From: Candidatus Omnitrophota bacterium
GTDB taxonomy: Bacteria > Omnitrophota > Gorgyraeia > Gygaellales > Profunditerraquicolaceae
Assembly: GCA_018818365.1 (NCBI GenBank)
Contig: JAHISH010000217.1
Location: forward strand, 1 to 9,234
Direction of reading: 5' to 3'
DNA length: 9,234 nt
The notes beneath the pieces are model-generated. The model ran no database searches. It was not told the DNA's origin and worked only from the letters and a program-made list of their open reading frames with translations. Made by a program: the position numbers and the translations under genes. Position 1 is the first letter of the stretch; each line of letters begins with the position of its first letter. Shown in pieces: positions 1 through 6,669 of this stretch.

Positions 1-1
1 C

Positions 2-535
2 CTGGCGAGAGAGGGGATTGAATACCACGGCGTCTTGTACGCAGGTATTATGATTATTGATCATGGTGTGTAAATATTAGAATTCAATGTGCGCTTCGGC
101 GATCCGGAGACCCAGGCGATTCTTCCCCGTTTTAAATCTGACCTGGTGGAGGTAATGATGGCAACCGCCGAAGGAACTTTGAGTAAGATCGGTAAATTAG
201 GAGGGCTTTCCTGGGATGCGCGTGCTTGCGTATGCGTGGTCTGTTCTTCCAAAGGATATCCCGGCGAATATGAGAAAGAAAAAGTGGTCACCGGGTTAGA
301 TGAAGCCGCAAAGGTTAACGATGTGGTGATATTCCACGCGGGTACAAAAAGGGCACCGGAGCACCAGGGCACCGGAGCACCGGTACAATATTTAACGAAT
401 GGGGGCAGGGTTTTAGGGGTGACCGGGTTAGGCGCTACTATTGAAGAAGCTATTGATAGGACCTATTCGGCAGTTGAGAAAATCAATTTCGAGGGAATGC
501 ATTATCGCCTCGATATCGGGGAGAAAGCGATATGA
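2..535 (+). CDS. purD: Phosphoribosylamine-glycine ligase (GAR synthetase), 3' part, interrupted by an in-frame stop
   Basis: PurD joins phosphoribosylamine and glycine using ATP to make GAR, the second step of de novo purine synthesis, in the cytosol. The reading frame enters from the left edge and covers the end of the ATP-grasp domain and the C-terminal domain. Visible family blocks are GVLYAGIMI, LEFNVRFGDPETQ (the E and N of LEFN are the ATP-grasp metal ligands), FHAGTK, TNGGRVLGVTGLG and a normal C-terminus, YRLDIGEKAI. A TAA at 71-73 lies in this same frame, exactly where relatives have Lys before the (V/I)LEFN block, with no shift in spacing. The longest open stretch after it starts at GTG 89, but that GTG is the Val of NVRFGD inside the domain and has no ribosome binding site, so it is not a natural start. 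About 8 extra residues between FHAGTK and TNGGRV come from an octamer repeat. The gene may be a pseudogene, or the stop may be a base error. The family assignment is sure; the functional status is not. Confidence 0.9.
71..73 (+). other. In-frame TAA stop inside purD
   Basis: Translation from base 2 reads ...AGIMIIDHGV, then TAA, then ILEFNVRFGDPETQ. The family pattern here is roughly GLMIxxDGPKVLEFN, so the stop replaces one Lys codon, and one A-to-T change in AAA would explain it. Homology continues in the same frame on both sides, so this is a substitution and not a frameshift. TAA is used as a normal terminator by other genes here (ends at 2361, 2915 and 5687), and TAG and TGA are also used, so general reassignment of TAA is unlikely. 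Confidence 0.9.
353..384 (+). repeat. Octamer tandem repeat, about four copies, inside purD
   Basis: Four consecutive octamers read gcaccgga, gcaccagg, gcaccgga and gcaccggt. Seen another way, a 16-base unit starting at 351 is repeated at 367 with one mismatch in the last base. The repeat encodes part of RAPEHQGTGAPVQY, which lies between the conserved FHAGTK and TNGGRV blocks, where relatives usually have about 7-8 residues instead of the 15 seen here. Three extra octamers are 24 bases, or eight codons, so growth from one copy to four keeps the frame. The site is a surface-loop position in the family, inferred from its variable length. Confidence 0.8.
518..523 (+). promoter_or_regulatory. 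Ribosome binding site for the exported protein gene
   Basis: GGGGAG lies 8 bases before ATG 532, inside the last codons of purD. It supports the 532 start over the in-frame ATG at 601 and points to translational coupling through the ATGA overlap. Confidence 0.6.
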
Positions 536-2361
536 ATTTAAGATTTCATGATCCTGGAAAGAAGTTTTACTTAAGAAAAACTTCAATAATCGTGTTAACA
601 ATGATTTTGGTCTTATCTAGTTTGTGTTGTCCTTTTGCAGTCGCGCAAAATATGGAAACAGTAGAAGTTGGTGAAGTGATTGTCGACTTAGATAATTTAG
701 AAGAAACCTCATTAAATGGTCATAGTATTTACTCTGTTCAATTACGCGGCGATATTGTCTTTATTATGGCCTATGAAACTAAGGAGCTAATGACCCCAAT
801 ACGTTTTTGGAGGCAGTATCGACATGAAAAACTAAATCCCGAGTTTTATACCCGCAATCGTGCAGAGGGATCTTTGTTAGATCTTGTTCCGAGCTACTTG
901 ATGGGGGCAAGCCGTTTTAATTTTCCGGTTACTTTTTGGATGTTTAATTGGAAGACTAAAGAGGCATCTCAAATTGCCATAGATACAGTGCAGAAGACAA
1001 TCTCACAGATTGTATTCTGCGATATTTCTCCAAACGGAAGGCTCCTGAAAGTAATTGATAGAGCACATACCATAGACACTATCGGAGATCGAAGCGCACT
1101 TTATAAAATAGACTCGCAACGAGTAGAAGAATTGGGAGTGGTTAATGATATTCAGTTTCTTTGGCATCCGACAGGTAATATATACTTCTGGTTGAGTAGG
1201 ATGAAGGACATTAATTCTGGTAAATTTCTGAATTTTCTCTTCTCAATAGATGAAAAAGGAAAAAAGCGGGAATTGCCTTTGTCGGAAGATTTGTCTTTCG
1301 GGTCTTTTAAAATTGAAACATGGCTGAACGAATCGAATCTCCTTCTTAAGAGGAGAGGGATCGCCTACGAGTTAAACATAGAAAGTGGACAAATTAGGGA
1401 GATGCCAAGATTTTTTTCTGCAAACCGAATAGGCCCTTACGGAAAGTCATGGTTAGAGGTCTCAGGCAATAGTTACGAACTGCTCGCTGAAGGAATTCAA
1501 GGAAGCCTTATTAAATATGGCCCTAATCCTGGTTGTTCATATGCCCTTGATAACATGGCTTGGTCACCAAGCGGGGAGCGTCTGTATGCTTTTTCGGGAT
1601 ATATCCCGTATATCTGGCATATCCCTTCGGGACAGAATTTAGCTCTCCCCGGAGATGAGTTCATAACTGATTTCCGTCTGGCGGCAGGTTGGGATGGTGA
1701 ATATTTCTACTGTCTAAAATATGATGCTACTCTTCAACATACATTGTTAGTCAGATATACATTAGAGGGAGAAAGGCGTCAACAATTTGAAGTAAAGCCG
1801 GTGCAAGGAATGGCGAATACAGATGTTGATAGCAAGGAACGGTTCTCGACTTTATCAGACGACCAGATCAAAGAATTGGCAAAGGAAAAAGGATTCCATG
1901 TATTGATTCCATCTTATTTGCCTCCTAGATTCAAGGCTTTGCCTTATGGGGATAACGGTAAACTAGGAGATTTGATAATTTTTTGGTATGGAGAGAGTGA
2001 ATTATCCGCAAGGTCTGCGTTTACTCCCATGCCAGCAGTTTTCATTGAAGAAGATTCAACGAAAGAGCAAAACTGCATTGATTGCGCTAGATTACGGTGG
2101 TTTTATGATGGATTACAATTACTTGGAGATAAAGATTATACAGAGGATAGAATATATAGTTATAAAAGAGTCAATATCAATGGCGAAGACGGGATAGTTA
2201 TGCGTGATTTGAAGAGCACTTCCCCTTCCGATAAAGTAGATAGAAATCATTGTCTAATAATGTTTATCGCCAACAAGGAGACAATGATCAGAATGAGAAG
2301 TGATTATTGCGGTACTGAGTGCGAGAATGAACTTCTCACTATTGCCCGCTCTATGCGTTAA
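532..2361 (+). CDS. Exported beta-propeller-like protein with DUF4367-like C-terminal domain, function unknown
   Basis: I do not recognise a named gene. The 609-residue product has a signal peptide: a basic start (K10, K11, R15, K16), a hydrophobic stretch at about 18-37, and a likely signal peptidase I site after AVA (36-38). Cys32 and Cys33 do not sit in a good lipobox. Residues about 60-420 hold propeller-like strand repeats with turns such as ISPNGRLL (165), HPTGNIYFW (212) and WSPSGERLY (344), resembling WD40/TolB-type blades. Residues about 440-609 resemble DUF4367: FHVLIPSYLPPRF, NINGEDGIVM and a closing ELLTIARSM helix. This domain has five Cys (515, 518, 574, 593, 597). The start overlaps the purD stop (ATGA) and has a good ribosome binding site. 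The gene is visibly AT-richer than its neighbours (24 of 60 G+C in the line at 1021, against 32 of 60 at 5041 in glyA), and a cell-surface protein is out of place in a purine operon. I infer acquisition by transfer. The fold calls rest on pattern recognition. Confidence 0.7.
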   Translation: MNLRFHDPGKKFYLRKTSIIVLTMILVLSSLCCPFAVAQNMETVEVGEVIVDLDNLEETSLNGHSIYSVQLRGDIVFIMAYETKELMTPIRFWRQYRHEKLNPEFYTRNRAEGSLLDLVPSYLMGASRFNFPVTFWMFNWKTKEASQIAIDTVQKTISQIVFCDISPNGRLLKVIDRAHTIDTIGDRSALYKIDSQRVEELGVVNDIQFLWHPTGNIYFWLSRMKDINSGKFLNFLFSIDEKGKKRELPLSEDLSFGSFKIETWLNESNLLLKRRGIAYELNIESGQIREMPRFFSANRIGPYGKSWLEVSGNSYELLAEGIQGSLIKYGPNPGCSYALDNMAWSPSGERLYAFSGYIPYIWHIPSGQNLALPGDEFITDFRLAAGWDGEYFYCLKYDATLQHTLLVRYTLEGERRQQFEVKPVQGMANTDVDSKERFSTLSDDQIKELAKEKGFHVLIPSYLPPRFKALPYGDNGKLGDLIIFWYGESELSARSAFTPMPAVFIEEDSTKEQNCIDCARLRWFYDGLQLLGDKDYTEDRIYSYKRVNINGEDGIVMRDLKSTSPSDKVDRNHCLIMFIANKETMIRMRSDYCGTECENELLTIARSMR

Positions 2362-2398
2362 TAAAGCAGGAGTATATTTTAATATGAATAGTATTTGG

Positions 2399-2415
2399 AT
2401 CATGGAGAGCATGAT
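2399..2415 (+). other. Small hairpin in the spacer before purE
   Basis: ATCATG (2399-2404) and CATGAT (2410-2415) can pair around the loop GAGAG. A competing pairing of GATCAT (2398-2403) with ATGATC (2414-2419) is also possible. The structure ends just before the purE ribosome binding site. It is AT-rich with no following T run, so it is not a terminator. The rest of the 2362-2432 spacer is AT-rich and holds a 20-codon ORF from ATG 2384 to TAG 2446 that runs into purE. No convincing promoter is visible. Confidence 0.3.
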
Positions 2416-2423
2416 GATCGAAT

Positions 2424-2429
2424 GGAGGA
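2424..2429 (+). promoter_or_regulatory. Ribosome binding site of purE
   Basis: GGAGGA lies only 3 bases before ATG 2433, a short spacing. The start is still secure, because the protein begins directly with the family's MAKISIIMGSQSD block. Confidence 0.6.
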
Positions 2430-2432
2430 AAT

Positions 2433-2915
2433 ATGGCAAAGATTAGCATTATTATGGGCAGCCAATCGGATTTAGAAACATTGCAGGAGACGATCAATTT
2501 ACTAAAAAGTTTTGGGGTAGATTTTGAAGTCAGGGTCTTATCCGCGCACCGCACGCCCAAAGAGTTAGTGCGGTATGTAGAAGATGCCACCAAAAGCGGA
2601 ACAAAGGTTTTTATTGCCGCTGCCGGAGGGGCCGCGGCATTAGCGGGTGTGGTTGCGGCGCATACGACGCGTCCGGTAATCGGTATCCCCATTGAAACCT
2701 CAAGCCTTAAGGGCCTGGATTCATTGCTTTCTACGGTACAGATGCCGGCGGGGATTCCCGTGGCAAGTATGGCTATCGGGAAAGCGGGAGCCAAGAATGC
2801 CGCGATCTTCGCGTTGGAGATATTAGGGGTTACCGATAAAAAGATACAAGGAAAACTGCTGAAATATAAACAAAATATGCGGCATAAGATCAGGCAGGTT
2901 AAGATAAAAATTTAA
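2433..2915 (+). CDS. purE: 5-(carboxyamino)imidazole ribonucleotide mutase, class I PurE
   Basis: Class I PurE converts N5-CAIR, made by PurK, to CAIR in purine synthesis, as a cytosolic octamer. The 160 residues match the family length. Visible motifs are MGSQSD (8-13), SAHRTP (37-42) with the catalytic His39 (His45 in E. coli numbering), the glycine-rich loop AAGGAAALAG (63-72), RPVIGIP, GLDSLLSTVQMP (94-105) and AIGKAGAKNAA. GLDSLLSxVQMP and AIGKAG mark the class I mutase and not the class II AIR carboxylase. The residue matching E. coli His75, in the AAHLPG loop, is Ala69 here, which is unusual. The C-terminal tail is strongly basic (RHKIRQVKIKI). No purK is in the window. The gene is now separated from purD by the inserted exported-protein gene; the next gene starts 2 bases after the stop. 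Confidence 0.95.
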   Translation: MAKISIIMGSQSDLETLQETINLLKSFGVDFEVRVLSAHRTPKELVRYVEDATKSGTKVFIAAAGGAAALAGVVAAHTTRPVIGIPIETSSLKGLDSLLSTVQMPAGIPVASMAIGKAGAKNAAIFALEILGVTDKKIQGKLLKYKQNMRHKIRQVKIKI

Positions 2916-2917
2916 AT

Positions 2918-3979
2918 ATGGCACATACGCGTTACGCGCAGGTTGATCCGCAGTATCCCGATATGGCGGTGCTCAAAGAAGCGGGCCAGATAATCCGGCA
3001 CGGAGGATTGGTAATTATCCCCACGGAGACCGTATACGGAATAGCCTGCGATTCCTCTAATCCGAAAGCCATGCAACGTTTAATCCAGATCAAGGAACGT
3101 CCCGCGGATAAGCCGTTCTCTCTGCATATTGCCGAGAAGGAGAAGATCGAAAATTTTGCCAGAGCAATTCCCGTTGCCGCATACAAGCTTTCGGATAAAT
3201 TCTGGCCCGGGCCGCTTACCATGATCTTAAAATCAAAAGATACCGGGACGGTTGGCATACGCATGCCTGACCATGAAGTCGCCCGTAAAATCATTGCGTG
3301 TGCGGGAGCCCCCGTAGTCTGTCCTTCGGCCAATCGTGCGGGTAAACCAGCGCCGGTTAATTGCGAGGATGCGCGTGTTGACTTGGAAGGGTTGGTGGAT
3401 TTTGTGCTCGACGCGGGAAAGACGACGCTCGGCATTGAGTCGACGGTGGTCGATATGACCGTTGATCCTTTACGTATCGCGCGGGAAGGAGCAATACACA
3501 AAGAAGCGATTGAAGAGGCCGTAAAGAAAAAAATAATTCTTTTTGTCTGTACGGGCAATTCCTGCCGCTCAGTAATGGCCCAAGCCCTTTTTCAGAAGGA
3601 AGTCCGCCTCAGGCATAGAGACGATGTGGAAGTCCTTTCCGCGGGGATCATGATGATGAGCGGATTAGGCGCTAGTGAAGAGACCAGGCAGGTTCTCAAA
3701 GACGAGGGGCTCGATGTCTCCGCGCACCGTTCGCAAAGGATTAGCAAGGAACTCCTTAAAAAATCAGATTTGATCCTGGTGATGGAGCAGCTTCATGAAG
3801 AACGCATCTTAGCGATTGCGCCGGAGATAAAAAATAGGCTGTTTTTATTAAAAGAATTTGCTAAAATAAGTGACAATACGTTCGATATCCCTGATCCTAT
3901 CGGAAGGTCTCTGGAGTACTATGCCAGGACCAAGGCGGTAATTAAACAGGCTATTGCAAAGGTGATAGAGCTTATATGA
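2918..3979 (+). CDS. tsaC: Fusion of threonylcarbamoyl-AMP synthase (YrdC/TsaC) with low-molecular-weight protein phosphatase (YwlE-like)
   Basis: The 353 residues hold two complete domains. Residues about 15-200 are a YrdC domain: PTETVYGI (35-42), KERPADKP (59-66), WPGPLT (96-101), GIRMP (113-117), PSANRAGKP (136-144) and STVVD (175-179). This domain makes threonylcarbamoyl-AMP from Thr, bicarbonate and ATP for the t6A37 tRNA modification. Residues about 204-353 are a low-molecular-weight phosphatase: the CX5R loop VCTGNSCRS with Cys211 and Arg217, and the general-acid loop PDPIG with Asp326. The extra C-terminal SUA5 domain of long Sua5 proteins is absent. The junction near 195-205 is a short charged helix. 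In Bacillus, ywlC and ywlE are near neighbours upstream of rpiB and glyA, so the fusion keeps that order. The loop residue matching YwlE Thr11 is Ser215, closer to the arginine phosphatase YwlE than to tyrosine phosphatases, which usually have a bulky residue there. The start has no strong ribosome binding site. Domain calls are sure; the phosphatase substrate is inferred. Confidence 0.93.
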   Translation: MAHTRYAQVDPQYPDMAVLKEAGQIIRHGGLVIIPTETVYGIACDSSNPKAMQRLIQIKERPADKPFSLHIAEKEKIENFARAIPVAAYKLSDKFWPGPLTMILKSKDTGTVGIRMPDHEVARKIIACAGAPVVCPSANRAGKPAPVNCEDARVDLEGLVDFVLDAGKTTLGIESTVVDMTVDPLRIAREGAIHKEAIEEAVKKKIILFVCTGNSCRSVMAQALFQKEVRLRHRDDVEVLSAGIMMMSGLGASEETRQVLKDEGLDVSAHRSQRISKELLKKSDLILVMEQLHEERILAIAPEIKNRLFLLKEFAKISDNTFDIPDPIGRSLEYYARTKAVIKQAIAKVIELI

Positions 3980-4440
3980 AAAAGATACTGGTGGCATCAG
4001 ACCATGCGGGGTTTGCGCTCAAGGAGAAAGTAACGCATTATTTGCAGCAACAGAAGGAGTATACCGTCAAGGACCTGGGGCCATATTCGCAAGAGCGCTG
4101 TGATTATCCTCGCTTTGCCTATGCCTTGGCAGATGCGGTTTCGCGTAAGAAAGCATCTCGAGGAATATTGATCTGTAAGAGCGGTATCGGCAATTCGATT
4201 GTCGCTAACAGGGTCCCTGGAGTAAGGGCCGCGCTTTGTTATAATGTCCTGGCAGCGCAGCTTTCCCGCGAACATAATGATAGTAATGTTCTGGTATTGG
4301 GCTCCGCGTTTGTTAAACCTGCCCGGGTAGGGCGTATTATAAAGGTTTGGTTAGAGACGGAATTTCAAGGCGGAAGGCACAGGCGCCGCCTTAATCAGAT
4401 AAAGGGAATAGAACGTCAAATAAGGAGCGGCGCACGGTGA
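3976..4440 (+). CDS. rpiB: Ribose 5-phosphate isomerase B
   Basis: RpiB interconverts ribulose 5-phosphate and ribose 5-phosphate, feeding PRPP and hence purine synthesis. The 154 residues match the family: [10 protein letters not shown] with Asp9 and His10, DYP (43-45), [10 protein letters not shown] (63-72) with catalytic Cys67, [25 protein letters not shown] with His100 and Asn101, and [10 protein letters not shown] near the end. The glycine after the catalytic Cys in the usual ICGTGIG loop is Lys68 here. The ATG overlaps the previous stop (ATGA), and AAGGTGAT (3959-3966) lies 9 bases upstream. Some RpiB relatives act on other sugar phosphates (allose, galactose), but the operon context favours the pentose isomerase. 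Confidence 0.95.
   Translation: MKKILVASDHAGFALKEKVTHYLQQQKEYTVKDLGPYSQERCDYPRFAYALADAVSRKKASRGILICKSGIGNSIVANRVPGVRAALCYNVLAAQLSREHNDSNVLVLGSAFVKPARVGRIIKVWLETEFQGGRHRRRLNQIKGIERQIRSGAR
4422..4427 (+). promoter_or_regulatory. Ribosome binding site fixing the GTG start of glyA
   Basis: AAGGAG lies 9 bases before GTG 4437. It supports this non-ATG start, which overlaps the rpiB stop as GTGA. Confidence 0.65.
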
Positions 4441-5687
4441 ATTATCTTAAAAAAACAGATCCCCCGGTGTATGCGGCAATTAAAAAAGAGATCAAACGCC
4501 AGGAGCAGAACCTGGAATTGATTGCTTCGGAGAACTTCACTTCGTTAGCGGTATTACAGGCGCAAGGGTCGGTATTGACCAATAAATACGCGGAAGGGTA
4601 CCCCCAGCGGCGCTGGTACGGAGGGTGTGAGTATGCGGACCAAGTAGAAGTACTTGCGGTGGAACGGGCAAAGGAACTTTTTGGGGCTGAACACGTCAAC
4701 GTGCAGGCGCATTCTGGAAGCCAGGCGAATATGGCAGTTTATTTTGCGCTGCTTAAACCGCAGGATACCGTTTTAGCCATGGATTTATCGGCGGGAGGAC
4801 ATCTTACCCACGGGCACCCGCATAATTTCTCAGGTATGTTTTTTAATATGGTCGGCTACGGGGTGGACCCAAAGACCGAAATGCTGGATTACGAGAGAAT
4901 ACAGTCGCTTGCCAAGGAACATAAACCAAAGATGATTCTGGCGGGCGCTTCGGCATATCCGCGGGCCATGGATTTTAAGAAGTTCCGGCAGATATGCGAT
5001 AGCGTGGGCGCGTATCTTTTTGTGGATATGGCGCATATCGCAGGATTAGTCGCCGCGGGAGTGCATCCTTCTCCGGTGGAATACGCGGAATTTGTAAGTT
5101 CGACTACGCACAAGACGTTGCGCGGGCCGCGGGGAGGATTTATCATCTGTAAAAAAGAATTTGCTAAAAAAATCGATGCGCAGATATTTCCGGGTATTCA
5201 AGGCGGCCCGTTGGTGCATGTGATCGCCGCAAAGGCGGTGGCATTTAAAGAAGCGTTAAAACCACAGTTTAAGACCTATCAGAAACAGGTGGTGAAGAAT
5301 TCCCGGGCTTTGGCCGACGAATTATCAAAGTGCGGACTGCGTATTGTCTCAGGTGGCACGGATACGCACCTTTCCCTGGTAGATTTGACCAGCCGGCATA
5401 CGACCGGCAAGGAGGCGTCGGTGTTGTTAGAGCAGGTAGGGATCACGGTGAACAAAAACCTTATTCCTTTTGATGCGCAGTCTCCCGCGGTGACCAGCGG
5501 GATTCGCGTCGGGACTGCGGCAGTGACCACCCGCGCAATGAAAGAATCCCAGATGCGCGTGATTGGTCGGTGTATCGGCGCAACGTTGCAGTATCATGAG
5601 GATCCCTGGAAGCTCAAAGAAGTGGCAAAGACAGTCTTGGCGCTTACCAAGAAATTCCCGCTCTACCCAGAGCTAAAAAACTACTAA
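4437..5687 (+). CDS. glyA: Serine hydroxymethyltransferase
   Basis: This PLP enzyme turns serine and tetrahydrofolate into glycine and 5,10-methylene-THF. Glycine is a substrate of PurD, and methylene-THF supplies purine and thymidylate synthesis. The 416 residues match the bacterial length and begin at the usual point. Motifs: ELIASEN (27-33), NKYAEGYP (49-56), YYGG-type WYGGCEY (60-66), the AHSGSQAN block (91-98), LTHGHP (123-128), [14 protein letters not shown] (195-208), [13 protein letters not shown] (222-234) with the PLP lysine at Lys226, and SGIRVGTAA, whose Arg binds the substrate carboxylate. GTG start, coupled to rpiB by a GTGA overlap. The next gene begins 3 bases after the stop. 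Confidence 0.97.
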   Translation: MNYLKKTDPPVYAAIKKEIKRQEQNLELIASENFTSLAVLQAQGSVLTNKYAEGYPQRRWYGGCEYADQVEVLAVERAKELFGAEHVNVQAHSGSQANMAVYFALLKPQDTVLAMDLSAGGHLTHGHPHNFSGMFFNMVGYGVDPKTEMLDYERIQSLAKEHKPKMILAGASAYPRAMDFKKFRQICDSVGAYLFVDMAHIAGLVAAGVHPSPVEYAEFVSSTTHKTLRGPRGGFIICKKEFAKKIDAQIFPGIQGGPLVHVIAAKAVAFKEALKPQFKTYQKQVVKNSRALADELSKCGLRIVSGGTDTHLSLVDLTSRHTTGKEASVLLEQVGITVNKNLIPFDAQSPAVTSGIRVGTAAVTTRAMKESQMRVIGRCIGATLQYHEDPWKLKEVAKTVLALTKKFPLYPELKNY

Positions 5688-5690
5688 GGC

Positions 5691-6167
5691 ATGAGTGTAA
5701 AAATATCCAGTAAGAAAGTATGCCGTCGTCCTAGTTGGGACGAATATTTTCTCGAAGTTGCTGCATTGGTCTCCAGGCGCGCCACATGCCTGCGTCGTTG
5801 CGTCGGCGCAGTCTTGGTGAAAGAAAAAAGGATCCTTGCGACCGGGTACAACGGTGCTCCCTCAGGGTTAGCGCATTGCATGGACGTCGGGTGCCTGAGA
5901 CAGAAACTAAAGGTTCCTTCCGGAGAACGCCATGAACTCTGCCGCGGGCTTCATGCGGAACACAATGTCCTTCTTCAGGCGGCGTTGCATGGAACGTCCA
6001 CAAAAGGAAGCGTGCTCTATGTAACGAATCAGCCTTGCGTGATCTGTGCGAAAATGATTATCAATGCCGGGATCAAGGAAATCGTTACCGCGGGAGATTA
6101 TCCGGATACGTTAGCCAAGAATTTCTTTAAAGAAGCCAAGATAAAAGTGCGGAGAGTTAAAAGATGA
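5691..6167 (+). CDS. comEB: dCMP deaminase (ComEB family)
   Basis: The enzyme deaminates dCMP to dUMP, the substrate of thymidylate synthase, so it works with the GlyA product methylene-THF. The 158 residues show the zinc-dependent deaminase fold: [12 protein letters not shown] (13-24), [10 protein letters not shown] (50-59), the active site HAE (88-90) with His88 as zinc ligand and Glu90 as proton shuttle, and PCVIC (115-119) with zinc ligands Cys116 and Cys119. HCMDVGC (62-68) and Cys84 may form the second, structural zinc site known in dCMP deaminases. The name comEB comes from the Bacillus competence locus and does not imply competence here. The ribosome binding site is poor (TAAGG almost touching the ATG), so translation probably depends on ribosomes finishing glyA. 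Confidence 0.93.
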   Translation: MSVKISSKKVCRRPSWDEYFLEVAALVSRRATCLRRCVGAVLVKEKRILATGYNGAPSGLAHCMDVGCLRQKLKVPSGERHELCRGLHAEHNVLLQAALHGTSTKGSVLYVTNQPCVICAKMIINAGIKEIVTAGDYPDTLAKNFFKEAKIKVRRVKR

Positions 6168-6649
6168 AATGCACGTATTGCGGCCATTCTGAGGATAAAG
6201 TCGTGGATTCGCGCGCTACCGCGGAAGAGACTGCGATCCGCCGCCGCCGCGAATGCCTGAAGTGCGGGAAGCGTTTCACTACCTATGAGTATATTGAAGA
6301 AGTAGCTCTTATGGTGATCAAAAAAGACGGCAGGCGCCAACCCTTTGACCGCAAGAAGATACTTGCGGGAATTATCAAGGCCTGCGAAAAAAGGCCGGTG
6401 AGTATGGATGCGATGGAAGAGATGGTGGTGCAGGTAGAGAGGACGATCCAGAAGAAATCTGACCGGGAAGTCCCGTCTCCCCGCATCGGAGAGATCGTCA
6501 TGGGAAAGCTTAAATCCCTGGATGAGGTGGCCTATGTGCGCTTTGCCTCGGTCTACCGCCAGTTTAAAGACGTCAGTCAGTTTATGTCGGAGCTAAAGGG
6601 GATTGTGGGAACGCAAAAACAAAAATCATCTCATCCGCGAAGAGGTTAG
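6164..6649 (+). CDS. nrdR: Transcriptional repressor NrdR
   Basis: NrdR is a nucleotide-sensing repressor of ribonucleotide reductase operons. The 161 residues show the N-terminal zinc ribbon with Cys3, Cys6, Cys31 and Cys34, the VDSR block (14-17) and a basic helix RRRRE (26-30), followed by an ATP-cone from about 49 to 139 with [16 protein letters not shown] and [13 protein letters not shown]. The C-terminal tail from about 147 is basic and variable. The start overlaps the comEB stop (ATGA), with GGAGAG (6151-6156) 7 bases upstream. It sits next to dCMP deaminase and glyA, so DNA-precursor supply genes are grouped. No nrd gene or obvious pair of NrdR boxes was found in the window, so its targets lie elsewhere. 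Confidence 0.96.
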   Translation: MKCTYCGHSEDKVVDSRATAEETAIRRRRECLKCGKRFTTYEYIEEVALMVIKKDGRRQPFDRKKILAGIIKACEKRPVSMDAMEEMVVQVERTIQKKSDREVPSPRIGEIVMGKLKSLDEVAYVRFASVYRQFKDVSQFMSELKGIVGTQKQKSSHPRRG

Positions 6650-6669
6650 CGAGAAGGGAGTAGTGATGT

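Noticed and set aside
61..372. Minus-strand open frame opposite purD
   Set aside because: It is a shadow of the purD frame, with no family resemblance.
1595..1608. Perfect 14-base palindrome CGGGATATATCCCG
   Set aside because: It lies inside the exported-protein gene and encodes a plausible propeller strand (SGYIP). There is no second copy nearby and no promoter, so it is probably chance.
2342..2378. Possible promoter for purE (TTGCCC with TATATT)
   Set aside because: The gap between the boxes is 25 bases, and the -35 at proper spacing is a poor match.
2932..3558. Long minus-strand open frame (208 codons) opposite the YrdC domain
   Set aside because: It mirrors a strongly conserved plus-strand gene, is low in recognisable motifs, and has no upstream signals.
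5731..6003. Open frames on both strands overlapping comEB (5731-6003 minus, 5735-5935 plus)
   Set aside because: They show no recognisable family motifs, whereas the comEB frame has a complete deaminase signature.
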